DNA from: an uncultured Alphaproteobacteria bacterium | Lineage (GTDB): Bacteria; Pseudomonadota; Alphaproteobacteria; Micropepsales; Micropepsaceae | DNA length: 64,000 nt | NCBI GenBank assembly: GCA_903897605.1 | Contig: CAIUCH010000057.1 | Location: 80,882-144,881 of the forward strand | Direction: 5' to 3' | Shown: positions 1 through 8,536 of the stretch, one piece after another | How positions within the stretch are numbered: the first letter of the stretch is position 1 | How the letters are laid out: the number at the start of each line of letters is the position of its first letter | Translations under genes and position numbers: made by a program | Notes under the pieces: generated by a model | The model's input: the letters and a program-made list of their open reading frames with translations, nothing else | What the model was told of the DNA's origin: nothing | The model's database searches: none

Positions 1-1461
1 GAAATTGCCTTTTTGACTCCAAAGGATGTTGTGCTGCAGACGGTTGATCAAATCGCTGGAGGTCTCGAATTCGCTGGTGGGTGTCAGATCGGAATGAATG
101 ACAACGCCGGTGATGCTGTCGGGCGTTGGCTCGCCGGGATAGCCCTCGATAGCGACATATCGAAATCCTTGAAAGCTGAAATGAGGCTCAAAAATTTCCT
201 CATTTCCACCCTTGAGCGTGTATTTGACGGTCTGCTGAGCGGCGCGCAGATTGTCGGTGTAAAGTTCGCCGGCACTATCGAGAACTTCGCCATGGCGCAG
301 CCTCACTGTCGCGCCCGCGGCACCCTTGACCCGTAATCGTATCCAACCGGTCATATTCTGACCCATGTCGGCGATGGTCATGCCCGACGGCGTCTTGAAG
401 ATCTTGACGGGCGTGATTTGGGCAATGTGCCTTACGGGTGGGTCGATTTGAGCGATCAGAACCGCTTTCGAGGCAGTGGTGGTCTTGACGCCCGACCAGC
501 CATGGTCGTCAAAATCGGCTCCGCTCCAACCGCTCCGCTCCAAGCGCGCATCATAGACTTCGCCGGCATAAATATCGGAAGACAAAATGGGACCGGTCGC
601 GGATTTCCAGCTTCCGTCGCTCGCGATGATTTGGGTATGTCCATCCGCATAGGAAATTTCGATTTGCACCAGAAGGGCAAGATGGTTGCCATACCGGTTG
701 CGCTGGTCGGTGTAGCCGATCGTTCCCCGGTACCAGCCGTCGCCCAGCACCGCGCCAACTGCGTTGGCGCCATTCTTGACCTGATCCGTCACATCGTAGG
801 TCTGATATTGGATGCGTTTTGCGTAGTCGGTCCATCCGGGCGTGAAAAATTGATCGCCCACGCGATGTCCATTCAAATAAAGCTCGTACAAGCCATGACT
901 GGTGACATAGGCGCGCGCGCGTACGATCGATCCTTCCAGCTGGAATGATTTGCGTAGCATCGGCGAAGGTCCCGGCTTGGAGAGTTCTTCGGAAAGCTGC
1001 GGCTCAATCCAATCAGCCTTCCAATCCTGCACGGTCAGCAGGCCCATCTCCCACGTGGCGGGGGCACTCCAATCCGACTGTTGTCCCCGCGTGTCCCAGA
1101 TCCGAACTTGCCAGCAATAGCGATTTCGCGATTGCAAGGACGGTCCGCGATACTGTAGCTGGGTCGATTGATCCGACACGACCTTGCCGGACGACCAAAG
1201 CGGGGTGCGAATATCCTGCGTTGCATGCTCGCATGGCGCGACGCGGATTTCATAGGCAGTTTGCCGGACCGCGCGGAGCGAAGACTGAATTTGCCAACCA
1301 AAGCGCGGCGTGCGGGCATCGATCCCCACCGGGTTGTCCTGGGATTCGGTGCGCAGCGCCACAACTTTCAACTCGGCTGCGTTGGCTGCGAACGTGTTGC
1401 CGGCCGGCAGGCTCAGGCCGAGAAACAGCGTGACGACGACCGCAATTCGATTTGCTTTCAC
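1..1461 (-). CDS. Alpha-L-rhamnosidase, GH78 (5' part; 3' end off the left edge)
   Basis: About 487 codons are readable on the minus strand from a GTG start at 1459-1461, with no stop before the window edge. The first residues (VKANRIAVVVTLFLGLSL) look like a Sec signal peptide, so the enzyme should be secreted or periplasmic. The GH78 N-terminal beta-sandwich and rhamnose-binding regions are recognisable: WQVRIWD, WEMGLL, YLNGHRVGD, GDGWYRG, ADMGQNMTGW and FEPHFSFQGFRY. The readable part stops at NILWSQKGNF, where the (alpha/alpha)6 catalytic barrel begins, so the catalytic acids are not visible. An in-frame TGA lies 13 codons upstream of the GTG and no ATG lies between, which supports this start even though the ribosome site is weak. 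It is a paralogue of the second GH78 gene near the right end. It would release terminal alpha-L-rhamnose from plant or microbial glycans. Confidence 0.88.
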   Translation of the reverse strand, partial: MKANRIAVVVTLFLGLSLPAGNTFAANAAELKVVALRTESQDNPVGIDARTPRFGWQIQSSLRAVRQTAYEIRVAPCEHATQDIRTPLWSSGKVVSDQSTQLQYRGPSLQSRNRYCWQVRIWDTRGQQSDWSAPATWEMGLLTVQDWKADWIEPQLSEELSKPGPSPMLRKSFQLEGSIVRARAYVTSHGLYELYLNGHRVGDQFFTPGWTDYAKRIQYQTYDVTDQVKNGANAVGAVLGDGWYRGTIGYTDQRNRYGNHLALLVQIEISYADGHTQIIASDGSWKSATGPILSSDIYAGEVYDARLERSGWSGADFDDHGWSGVKTTTASKAVLIAQIDPPVRHIAQITPVKIFKTPSGMTIADMGQNMTGWIRLRVKGAAGATVRLRHGEVLDSAGELYTDNLRAAQQTVKYTLKGGNEEIFEPHFSFQGFRYVAIEGYPGEPTPDSITGVVIHSDLTPTSEFETSSDLINRLQHNILWSQKGNF

Positions 1462-1661
1462 GTGGTACCGAGCCTTTTCCCTGGATTGCCAGACAATTCA
1501 CGTCGACGGGTTGGTTAGCCTAATTCATAGAAAAAATCCGATCCAGGGGCGGCGGAGCGTGGACAGAATTCGGTTGCCCGGAGAGGCGGACTACGAGCCT
1601 GCTGCTCCGGGCGCCGTTTCGCTGACCGGCCCGATAAGCGCCATCCGGGATATTCCAAGTC

Positions 1662-2705
1662 TCAATTCGGCTTCTTCTCTTCCATGCCCGGGGCGGCAGA
1701 CGATCCGCGCGTTGACGCAGAGGACTTTCGTTCCAAGCGCGTGATGCGCCCCCATTTGCTGTATTCCACCACCAGCAAGTTACCTTTGGCGTCGTAAGTG
1801 ATTCCGTGAGGGGCATAAAAAAGATTTTCTTGCCATTTCTCGGGCGGGATTTCATTCGTTTTGGTTTCATCGGCATGCTCATTGGCGCCAATCGAAGCCA
1901 CAATGTTGCCCTTCAAATCCAGGACACTGACCCGCCCGCCAAGTTCCGCTACGGCCAGTTCATTCTTGAATACCGCCAGAGCGCTTGGCCAACGCAACCC
2001 TTCGGCGAACACGCCCAGGACATGCCCGTCGAGATCCATCTGGATGAGACGGTCGTGAAGACGGTCGGTGCACAAAAGTCGCGCCGGTTTGAATCGCGGA
2101 TCGACCGCGATTTTATGGCATTGCTCGAAATTCCATGGCTGTCCCCGGCCACCAAAAGTGTTCAGATACCGGCCGGTCTTGTCGAAGTGATGGATAAAAT
2201 CGCGTCCGTAGCCATCCACCGCATAAATGTCGCCATTGGGCGCGACGGCAACGTCGGTAAGATGAACCTCGAGTTTGCCGTCCTGGCTTGATTTGTATTG
2301 ATCCGGGATCGCGGCGGCGGGAATGGTCAGGGCAATCTTTCCGTCGAGTGTCATACGGAGAATTTCCTGCCCCAATAATCTGGTACCAAAGATGTTCGGG
2401 GTTCCGTCGGGGGCGGTGGCAATGATGAACCCATGAAAGTCGTTCGGTGCATTGGGCAGGTTGCGTAGGTAACGGCCTTGCGCGCTGTAGATTTGGATTC
2501 CCGGATGTGCCCCAGCTTGGACGCTTAGATAGATTTCTCCAGCGGGGGAGACGGCAATATCGCCATGCGAGTCACCGACCGTGGCCATGCCCGGCGGTGG
2601 TGTCAGAAACCGCGGATTCATTTCAAATGTGACTGGGCGCGCAGCCGTCACTCCAACCGAGGCCAACATGCACAGCGTTACCCATAAGCTCAATCTGAAA
2701 TTCAT
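1662..2705 (-). CDS. Secreted NHL/six-bladed beta-propeller protein
   Basis: A 347-residue protein. The ATG at 2705 is chosen because GGAGGGG sits just upstream of it and because the next residues (MNFRLSLWVTLCMLASVGVTA) form a clean Sec signal peptide. The rest is made of repeated blades of the NHL/SMP-30 type, for example GDIAVSPAGEIYLS, TDVAVAPNGDIYAVDGYGRD, HKIAVDPRF and HGITYDAKGNLLVVEY. Such propellers are usually extracytoplasmic ligand-binding proteins or lactonase-like enzymes. No catalytic set can be assigned here. It lies between the rhamnosidase and the fatty-acid-hydroxylase gene on the same strand. The family call is fairly safe; the substrate is unknown. Confidence 0.75.
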   Translation of the reverse strand: MNFRLSLWVTLCMLASVGVTAARPVTFEMNPRFLTPPPGMATVGDSHGDIAVSPAGEIYLSVQAGAHPGIQIYSAQGRYLRNLPNAPNDFHGFIIATAPDGTPNIFGTRLLGQEILRMTLDGKIALTIPAAAIPDQYKSSQDGKLEVHLTDVAVAPNGDIYAVDGYGRDFIHHFDKTGRYLNTFGGRGQPWNFEQCHKIAVDPRFKPARLLCTDRLHDRLIQMDLDGHVLGVFAEGLRWPSALAVFKNELAVAELGGRVSVLDLKGNIVASIGANEHADETKTNEIPPEKWQENLFYAPHGITYDAKGNLLVVEYSKWGRITRLERKSSASTRGSSAAPGMEEKKPN

Positions 2706-2766
2706 GTGGCCCCTCCGGCAAAACGTAAAAGTTATTCGCCCCAAATCCTGACCATTCCTGCGTGCA

Positions 2767-3834
2767 TCAGTTTGGACGGACGAGATTGGACTTGTTCCCA
2801 TGCCGGGCGCGAAACATTTTCCACCATTCGCGCAAAGCAAAGATCTGCACTTCCCATACCGATTGGATATCCCGTTCGTCTTCCACGCCGGTCAGCGGAA
2901 ACTCATCAGGCGCGGGGTGATAATAAGTGCCAAACAAAATATCCCAGATGGGAAAAAACGCGACAAAGTTTTTGTCGCGATGTTGCGGAAGATAACTGTG
3001 GTGAATGCGATGGGTTTGCGAGCTTATGAAGCAGGGGCTTGCCTTGCCAAATTGCAACCTCAAATTGCTGTGGTTTATGAAAACCACCGACTGCAGAAAT
3101 CCGATGATCGCCCCGTTCAGCAATCCCGCATGGAGGGGATCCAATGTATTGAATTTGAACAATACCGCCATGGGAACGGAGATGAAAAAAACGGAGAAAA
3201 AGTTTTCCAGCCAATTTTGCCTCGGTCCGGTCATTGCATCGAACTCCGGATCCAGATGATGCATCTTATGGTGCTGCCAAAGAATAGTGCTCTTGTGAAG
3301 GCTGCGGTGATACCAGTAGAAAAAGAAATCTCCAATCAATGTGCTGACCAGGAACGCGCCGACAATGGCTGCCACCCCTTTTCCGCTGTCGAGCCGCAAG
3401 TCGATGAGGCCGAGCTTTAACCCCAGGAAAGTCACCAGTTGGGATGCCAGATAAGCAGCCAAAATTCCGAACGGAATTCCGGATGCATAATTCGCCAGCA
3501 TGATTTGAAAGTGGAGAAACCATTTTTTACGCGACTTTCTTGGTCCCGCCGGCCTGGTCAGATGCTCTATGAGCGAAAGTGTAAGCGGCGGGCCGATGCT
3601 GAGCAGCGTATAGGAAATAGCCAAGCCGATTGTTTGTCGGGACGGCGCCAAATGAAGCAGAATAGCGGCGAACAGCAGGCCCATCAGGACGATCGTAACG
3701 CTCACATTCCAAATGGCTCGACCGGCGCCCGCTCCAGGCTGGCCCCGTTGCGAATCGAGCGCTATCGACTCGCTTTCGGCTGGCTGTCTATCTGATAACC
3801 CCATAAATCTTTGGCTCCGATCAATGGCTGCCAT
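2767..3834 (-). CDS. Sterol desaturase / fatty acid hydroxylase family membrane protein
   Basis: An integral membrane protein of about 355 residues that carries the diiron histidine clusters of the fatty-acid-hydroxylase superfamily: HRSLH (about 176-180), HHKMHH (about 188-193) and HRIHH further on. Hydrophobic segments precede and separate them (for example around residues 45-60, 70-90 and 115-140). Members hydroxylate or desaturate lipids, sterols or carotenoids with O2 in the membrane. The start is uncertain: a TTG at 3858 and an ATG at 3804 are also in frame. I chose the ATG at 3834, although no start has a strong ribosome site. It overlaps no neighbour. The substrate cannot be told from sequence. 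Confidence 0.8.
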   Translation of the reverse strand: MAAIDRSQRFMGLSDRQPAESESIALDSQRGQPGAGAGRAIWNVSVTIVLMGLLFAAILLHLAPSRQTIGLAISYTLLSIGPPLTLSLIEHLTRPAGPRKSRKKWFLHFQIMLANYASGIPFGILAAYLASQLVTFLGLKLGLIDLRLDSGKGVAAIVGAFLVSTLIGDFFFYWYHRSLHKSTILWQHHKMHHLDPEFDAMTGPRQNWLENFFSVFFISVPMAVLFKFNTLDPLHAGLLNGAIIGFLQSVVFINHSNLRLQFGKASPCFISSQTHRIHHSYLPQHRDKNFVAFFPIWDILFGTYYHPAPDEFPLTGVEDERDIQSVWEVQIFALREWWKMFRARHGNKSNLVRPN

Positions 3835-3964
3835 GAAGTCCGAGGACACTACACGCAATCAATTGCGCTGAATACACACGATTCGGGAAACGGCATGCTC
3901 CGTCGGGCGCCGCCATTTTTTGCCGCAGCGCAAGTCCGCGAATGTCCTGGAAGCTACAGGCCGC

Positions 3965-4468
3965 TCAAGAACTGAGGGCCGGATTTCGTACTTCATGAAA
4001 CGCGCGCCCAAAATATATCAAGGCCGATTCATTTCGAGCGGGTGTCAGGGCGATCACGTGGCAAACGAATAGGCTGTGCGTTCCTATGTCGTTTGTTTGC
4101 GCAATCTGGCAATCCAATGACATCAGGGCTTCATCAAGGACTGCCGCTCCAGTAACCAATCTGGACCATGTTGCTGCTGCGAAGCGTTCCGGCATGCTCA
4201 GGTTTCGGCGCCCCGCGAAAATGTCGGACAGGTCCTGCTGCTTGGACGTCAAAGTGTTGATACAGGCAACGCCATTTTCCTTGAAAGCGGCATTCTGCTT
4301 GCTGCTCCGGCTCATGCACACAATGACGGTGGCCGGATCGTCGGTCAGGCCGCAGACGGCCGAAGCGGTGAATCCGCAGCGCCCTGCGGGACCATTCGTT
4401 GTAACTATGCTTACGGCAGCGCCCAGATGGGCCATTGCCTCCCGGAACGCGATGCGGTCCACAACCAT
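3965..4468 (-). CDS. hpaC: Flavin reductase of a two-component aromatic hydroxylase (HpaC-like)
   Basis: A 167-residue flavin-reductase-domain protein. The N-terminus (REAMAHLGAAVSIVTTNG, then GFTASAVCGLTDDP) is typical of HpaC/RutF-type NAD(P)H:flavin reductases, which bind FMN or FAD and pass free reduced flavin to an oxygenase partner. The partner is almost certainly the HpaB homologue 1.2 kb away on the other strand. Expected reaction: NADH + FAD to FADH2, supporting 4-hydroxyphenylacetate 3-hydroxylation or hydroxylation of a similar phenol. It is transcribed divergently from the first FAH-family gene, and the 64-bp gap between them carries the shared operator-like element at 4482-4501. 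Confidence 0.85.
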   Translation of the reverse strand: MVVDRIAFREAMAHLGAAVSIVTTNGPAGRCGFTASAVCGLTDDPATVIVCMSRSSKQNAAFKENGVACINTLTSKQQDLSDIFAGRRNLSMPERFAAATWSRLVTGAAVLDEALMSLDCQIAQTNDIGTHSLFVCHVIALTPARNESALIYFGRAFHEVRNPALSS

Positions 4469-4532
4469 CGCAGCATACCTTGTAACGAATTATGCAATAT
4501 GATAACGAGTAGCATAACCTCGGATTTGTGCA
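4469..4532. promoter_or_regulatory. Divergent promoter region, hpaC / FAH-family gene
   Basis: A short AT-rich divergent intergenic region between two genes of the same pathway. It contains GTAACGAATTATG (4482-4494), ATATG (4497-4501) and GCATAACC (4512-4519). The same three blocks recur in the promoter at 11415-11464. This is a probable binding site for the cluster's regulator, most likely the IclR protein encoded at 15415-16251. That protein-DNA pairing is inferred. Confidence 0.6.
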
Positions 4533-5504
4533 ATGAAATTCGTTACTTTCGAGAGCAAAGGTGCGTTGTCGCCTGGCGTAATCATTGAGCCCGGTCAGAT
4601 CCTTGATCTCAAAAAGGCATCTTCGGTTCGCGGCGGTGCAATATTCTCGGATATGCTCGATGTCATTGCCGCCGGGGCGGACGGGATCGGAGCGATCAGA
4701 AGGTGGCTCGAGAGCCCCCCTGGTGAATGCGTGGTCCAGCAGAAGGATGTGCGCCTGAGGGCGCCGCTGCCACGTCCGAACCTGATCCGTGATTTCGCCA
4801 ATTATGAACTTCATGTCCGTCAGGCCATCGCAGCGTCCCTGAAGGTCCGGGCAAGTGCGACGCCGGACCCGGACGCGACGCTCGCGAAATTCTATGACAG
4901 CGGGCTGCACATAATTCCGAAAATCTGGTTCGAACAGCCTCTCTACTTCAAAGGCAATCCCAGATCGGTGATCGGGCCTGATGATGACGTCATTTGGCCG
5001 AATTTCGCCAAGCTCATGGATTACGAACTCGAATTGGCGGTGATCGTGGGCGGGCCGGCCAAGGATCTCACGCCGGAGAATGCGTCGGATGCCATTTTTG
5101 GCTACACCATCTTCAATGATTTCAGCGCGCGCGACATGCAGTCCCGCGAAACCCAGTTTCGGTTGGGGCCCGCAAAAGGCAAGGATTTCGATACTGGTAA
5201 TGCCCTGGGGCCGGTCATTGTGACACCCGATGAGATACCAGACCCAGCGGCTCTTGCGATGATCGCCCGCGTAAACGGTCAAGAGCGCGTGCGTACCAAC
5301 TCAGGCGGGATGCAGCATTCGATAATTGATACGCTTGTCCACCTGTCGCAATCTGAAACCCTTTATCCGGGCGATGTGATTGGTTTGGGAACCGTCGGCA
5401 ATGGCTGCGGTTATGAGTCTCTCACTTTCTTGAATGAGGGTGACGTCGTCGAACTCGAAATCGAAGGGATTGGCATATTGCGCAATCGCTTGGTCCGCCC
5501 GTGA
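4533..5504 (+). CDS. Fumarylacetoacetate hydrolase (FAH) family protein
   Basis: 323 residues with the FAH C-terminal fold. The metal-binding acidic motif is seen as YELELAVIVGG, followed by FGYTIFNDFSARDMQ and the late motif GDVIGLGTVGNGCG. The residues before about 100 form the variable N-terminal domain. FAH-fold enzymes in aromatic catabolism are hydrolases, decarboxylases, hydratases or isomerases acting on ring-cleavage dienoates, usually with Mg2+. Here it would process a product of the extradiol dioxygenase encoded at 12863-13882. It leads an operon with the HpaB homologue (gap about 120 bp), the second FAH-family gene and the YciI gene. Which chemical step it performs cannot be read from sequence. 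Confidence 0.85.
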   Translation: MKFVTFESKGALSPGVIIEPGQILDLKKASSVRGGAIFSDMLDVIAAGADGIGAIRRWLESPPGECVVQQKDVRLRAPLPRPNLIRDFANYELHVRQAIAASLKVRASATPDPDATLAKFYDSGLHIIPKIWFEQPLYFKGNPRSVIGPDDDVIWPNFAKLMDYELELAVIVGGPAKDLTPENASDAIFGYTIFNDFSARDMQSRETQFRLGPAKGKDFDTGNALGPVIVTPDEIPDPAALAMIARVNGQERVRTNSGGMQHSIIDTLVHLSQSETLYPGDVIGLGTVGNGCGYESLTFLNEGDVVELEIEGIGILRNRLVRP

Positions 5505-5624
5505 GCAGGGCGCAATTGCCTGACGAGACGCCGCTGTCTGAATTGCCTGGCAAAGGTCACTGGGAAAATCAAATACCAAGCCACATAGGTGGCATCGTCA
5601 GTCTATCCCTTGGAGGACGTCTCA

Positions 5625-7097
5625 ATGGTTCGAACCGGTAAGCAGTATCTCGAATCTCTTCGAGACGGGAGAGCCGTGTATATCGATGGCGAACGTGTGC
5701 GGGACGTTACTTCGGATCCGCGGTTGGCGGGAGCGGCACATACGGTTGCAGAGCTCTATGATATGCAGCATGACTCGGCCTTCGCATCTGACCTTACCTA
5801 TTCATCGCCGAAAAGCGGAAATCCCGTCGCCCTATCCTTTATCGAACCCAGAACCAGGGAAGAGCTTGAGCGGCGTGGACGCGCCTTTGCCATTGTTGCG
5901 GAAAAGTGCAGCGGGCTGTTCGGCCGGACGCCGGACTTTATGAATGCCGGCTTGGCCGCGATCGCATCGGCGTCGGAGATATTCAATACAGAAACTAGGG
6001 CCCTCGGTGAAAATGTTCGCCGTTACTATGAAGACATGCGGGAACGTGACCTCACCATGACCCATATCCAGGTGAATCCCCAGGTCGACCGTACAAAAGC
6101 TGTCAGTCAGCAATCCCATGACATTGCCTTGAAGGCCGTCAAAGAAACGGACGCCGGCTTCTATGTCCAAGGCATGCGGCTGGTGGGCACCTTGGCGCAA
6201 TTCTCGAATGAGATTTTGGTTATGCCGTCGGTGGTCGTAACCAACGACGACAGTGCGGCCGATTACGCGCTCGCATTTGCGGTATCCGTGGCGACGCCAG
6301 GCGTAAAAATCATTAGCCGCCCCACTCTAATCCCTCAAAATGCCGGTCATTTCTTGGACCATCCCCTTTCGTCTCGTTTTGATGAGGGTGATGCCACCAT
6401 TGTGTTCGATAACGTCTTCATCCCATGGGAAAATGCTTTCATTTATCGCGATGTCGAGCGATGCAACAGATTGTATAAGCAGTCATTCCTGGCGGAACAT
6501 TATACCCATCAAACCCAGACCCGTGCGCTTGCCAAGGCCGAATTCATGGCATCGCTTGCAATCTATATTGCCAAATCAACCAAGATCGACGCATTCCCAA
6601 ACGTGCAGAGCCAGCTTGCGGAGTTGTTGATGTTTGTCGAAGGTCACAAGGGCATGCTGGCGCAGGCGATCGCCACCGGCAGCCAGACGCCTTTTGGAAC
6701 ATTCGCCCCCAATCGTTGGCCGCTCCATACCTCTCAGCTCTACTTTTACGAGCGGTACGACAAAATGATCAATGCTGTGCGGGCACTTGCCGCCGGCGGC
6801 CTTGTTGCCGCGCCCTCCTATGCTGAATTCGGCGGAGAAATCGGCGGAATTATCGAGCAGTATTTCGCAACCTCCTCGATGGAATCCGAAAAGCGCATTC
6901 GAATGCTTAGGCTGGCCTGGGATGCGAGCGTGTCGGGCTTTTCCGGTCGACAGTCGCTCTATGAGCGGTTCTATCAAGGAGATCCGGTCCGGCGCGCTAC
7001 GGCCTATTATCGAGATTATCCCGTTGAGGGGATGATCCAGCGCATAGACGATGTACTCGACGATTTATCGGTTCGCGCGAAACAAATGGGACAATAG
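5625..7097 (+). CDS. hpaB: 4-hydroxyphenylacetate 3-hydroxylase, oxygenase component (HpaB family)
   Basis: A 490-residue FADH2-dependent monooxygenase of the HpaB family. The ATG at 5625 is preceded by TTGGAGG at ideal spacing, so the GTG 12 codons upstream is unlikely. Family landmarks include TGKQYLESLRDGR at the N-terminus, THIQVNPQVDR, IVFDNVFIPWENAFIYRD (flavin and substrate pocket) and IEQYFATSSMESEKR near the end. The length matches the class (about 480-520). It hydroxylates a phenol ortho to the OH using reduced flavin delivered by the HpaC-like reductase. The expected substrate is 4-hydroxyphenylacetate, giving homoprotocatechuate. HpaB relatives acting on other phenols or on anthranilate-like rings are known, so the exact substrate is inferred from the neighbouring aromatic aminotransferase. 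Confidence 0.88.
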   Translation: MVRTGKQYLESLRDGRAVYIDGERVRDVTSDPRLAGAAHTVAELYDMQHDSAFASDLTYSSPKSGNPVALSFIEPRTREELERRGRAFAIVAEKCSGLFGRTPDFMNAGLAAIASASEIFNTETRALGENVRRYYEDMRERDLTMTHIQVNPQVDRTKAVSQQSHDIALKAVKETDAGFYVQGMRLVGTLAQFSNEILVMPSVVVTNDDSAADYALAFAVSVATPGVKIISRPTLIPQNAGHFLDHPLSSRFDEGDATIVFDNVFIPWENAFIYRDVERCNRLYKQSFLAEHYTHQTQTRALAKAEFMASLAIYIAKSTKIDAFPNVQSQLAELLMFVEGHKGMLAQAIATGSQTPFGTFAPNRWPLHTSQLYFYERYDKMINAVRALAAGGLVAAPSYAEFGGEIGGIIEQYFATSSMESEKRIRMLRLAWDASVSGFSGRQSLYERFYQGDPVRRATAYYRDYPVEGMIQRIDDVLDDLSVRAKQMGQ

Positions 7098-7119
7098 GCG
7101 AAATGGAGAGGTTGGCGCC

Positions 7120-8115
7120 ATGAAACTAGGAACGATTGTCATCAAAGGTCAAAGCACGCCCATCGTTCGTGTTGACGAGGAAACGGCTGTCAGCCTTTCT
7201 GACCTCTATCAAGCTGCCTCATTGGGCGCGGCGCCGCCATCGGTTTTGGCTTTGATCGAAGCGGGGCCAAAGGAGCTTGAGCGCGTCCGCGCGGCTCTCA
7301 AGACTGCGCTTGGTGGCATCGAAAAGATTGACATAAGGAACGCGGATTGGCAGGCCCCGGTTACGCGCCCTTCCAAGATTTTCGGCGTTGCTTTCAACAA
7401 TCAGGCCCTTACCGAGATTGCGCATGTAAAGCCGACCGTTCCCATGTTCTTCCTCAAGCCGCCATCGGCCCTGACCGGTCACAACAAACCGATATTGATC
7501 GGTAGCGACTATGGACGCACGATCCCCGAACTGGAACTGGGTGTGATTATCGGTAAGCAGGGCAAGAACATTCCCGCCGACCGGGCGCGAGACTATATTT
7601 TTGGCTATACCATCGTGAACGACGTAACTTCGACGGGGCTTAAATTCCAATACGATGCCATTGCTATCGACTTGGCACCGAACAATGTCGAACCTGTGCA
7701 CCTGAATTGGCGGCGCCGCAGGGATGCCAATGATAATGAACTCTACTTTACGTATCACACCCGGTCGAAAGGGGCTGACTCGTTTGGCCCGATGGGGCCG
7801 TGGCTGACGACGGCGGACGAGGTTGCAGATCCGAACGACCTTGAGGTTCGCGCCTATGCGGACGGCGATCCTTTGACGGTTGATTCGACCAAGAATTATC
7901 AGTTTCGCGTCGAGGAAATCATTGCCGAAGCGAGTCGTTACTTTACTCTGGAGCCTGGAGACATTTTTCATTGTGGCACGACGGGCAAGGGCGTTGGGAA
8001 ATACCCTCGCGGGCACTTGTCGCTGGACCTTTCCCGCAGCGAGCCGATTGTGAGCGTTGAAATCACGGGTTTGGGGCGTTTGAGCAATCCGGTGAAGCAT
8101 TTCAAGCAGACTTGA
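7120..8115 (+). CDS. Second FAH-family hydrolase/isomerase
   Basis: 331 residues. The ATG at 7120 has GGAGAGG upstream, which favours it over an in-frame start inside hpaB. The FAH core is clear: FGVAFNNQ, PELELGVIIGKQGKNI (acidic metal site), FGYTIVNDVTSTGL, DSFGPMGPWLTTADEV and HCGTTGKGVGKYP. It diverges strongly from the other FAH protein of the operon, so the two probably catalyse consecutive steps. Classical HpaG (5-carboxymethyl-2-oxo-hex-3-ene-1,7-dioate decarboxylase / isomerase) has two FAH domains. Here the two activities may be split over two genes. The role is inferred from context. Confidence 0.82.
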   Translation: MKLGTIVIKGQSTPIVRVDEETAVSLSDLYQAASLGAAPPSVLALIEAGPKELERVRAALKTALGGIEKIDIRNADWQAPVTRPSKIFGVAFNNQALTEIAHVKPTVPMFFLKPPSALTGHNKPILIGSDYGRTIPELELGVIIGKQGKNIPADRARDYIFGYTIVNDVTSTGLKFQYDAIAIDLAPNNVEPVHLNWRRRRDANDNELYFTYHTRSKGADSFGPMGPWLTTADEVADPNDLEVRAYADGDPLTVDSTKNYQFRVEEIIAEASRYFTLEPGDIFHCGTTGKGVGKYPRGHLSLDLSRSEPIVSVEITGLGRLSNPVKHFKQT

Positions 8116-8128
8116 GCCGGCCATTCTC

Positions 8129-8152
8129 GCGGCCACGTATATTGTTGGCCGC
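8129..8152 (+). other. Intercistronic hairpin GCGGCCA / TGGCCGC
   Basis: A 7-bp perfect stem with a 10-base loop lies between the second FAH gene and the YciI gene. No T-tract follows, so it is more likely an mRNA processing or stability element, or an attenuating hairpin, than an intrinsic terminator. Confidence 0.35.
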
Positions 8153-8206
8153 TGGCCATGGGAATGACGGTCTCAACAATGGGAAAAAGAATCGGGGGAG
8201 GGGCTG

Positions 8207-8503
8207 ATGCCTTATGCCGTGCATTATCTGGATCGGGCGGATGCGGGCGATATTCGCCAGCAGCATCGGGAGGCGCATATTGCCTACCGTAAAGGGTTGG
8301 GCGGGAAACTGCTGCTGGCGGGGCCTTTGCTATCCGAGGACGGCAAACCGATCGGAAGCATGGTGCTGTTGGAAGCAGAAAGCTTGCCAGAGGCCAAGAC
8401 CATCGCGAACTCCGACCCTTATGCTGTCGCAGGGCTCTTCGATCAGATAATGATTCATGGCTACAAAATTATGGCGATGAACCTTCCGCCTTCGCGCGGA
8501 TAA
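8207..8503 (+). CDS. YciI-family small protein
   Basis: 98 residues with the YCII ferredoxin-like dimeric fold: MPYAVHYLDRADAGDIRQQH at the N-terminus, then HIAYRKGLGGKLLLAGPLL, then SMVLLEAESL and a terminal beta-strand. The conserved His/Asp pair of the family (H26-type histidine, SDPY motif) is present. The ATG follows a strong GGGGGAGGGG ribosome site. YciI proteins are small hydrolases or dehalogenase-like enzymes (muconolactone-isomerase fold) often found in aromatic degradation operons. A role in lactone or ring-fission product handling is plausible but not shown. It is the last gene of the hpaB operon. Confidence 0.8.
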   Translation: MPYAVHYLDRADAGDIRQQHREAHIAYRKGLGGKLLLAGPLLSEDGKPIGSMVLLEAESLPEAKTIANSDPYAVAGLFDQIMIHGYKIMAMNLPPSRG

Positions 8504-8536
8504 AAGCCCAGGACGGCGAGGCGGTATAATCGGAAG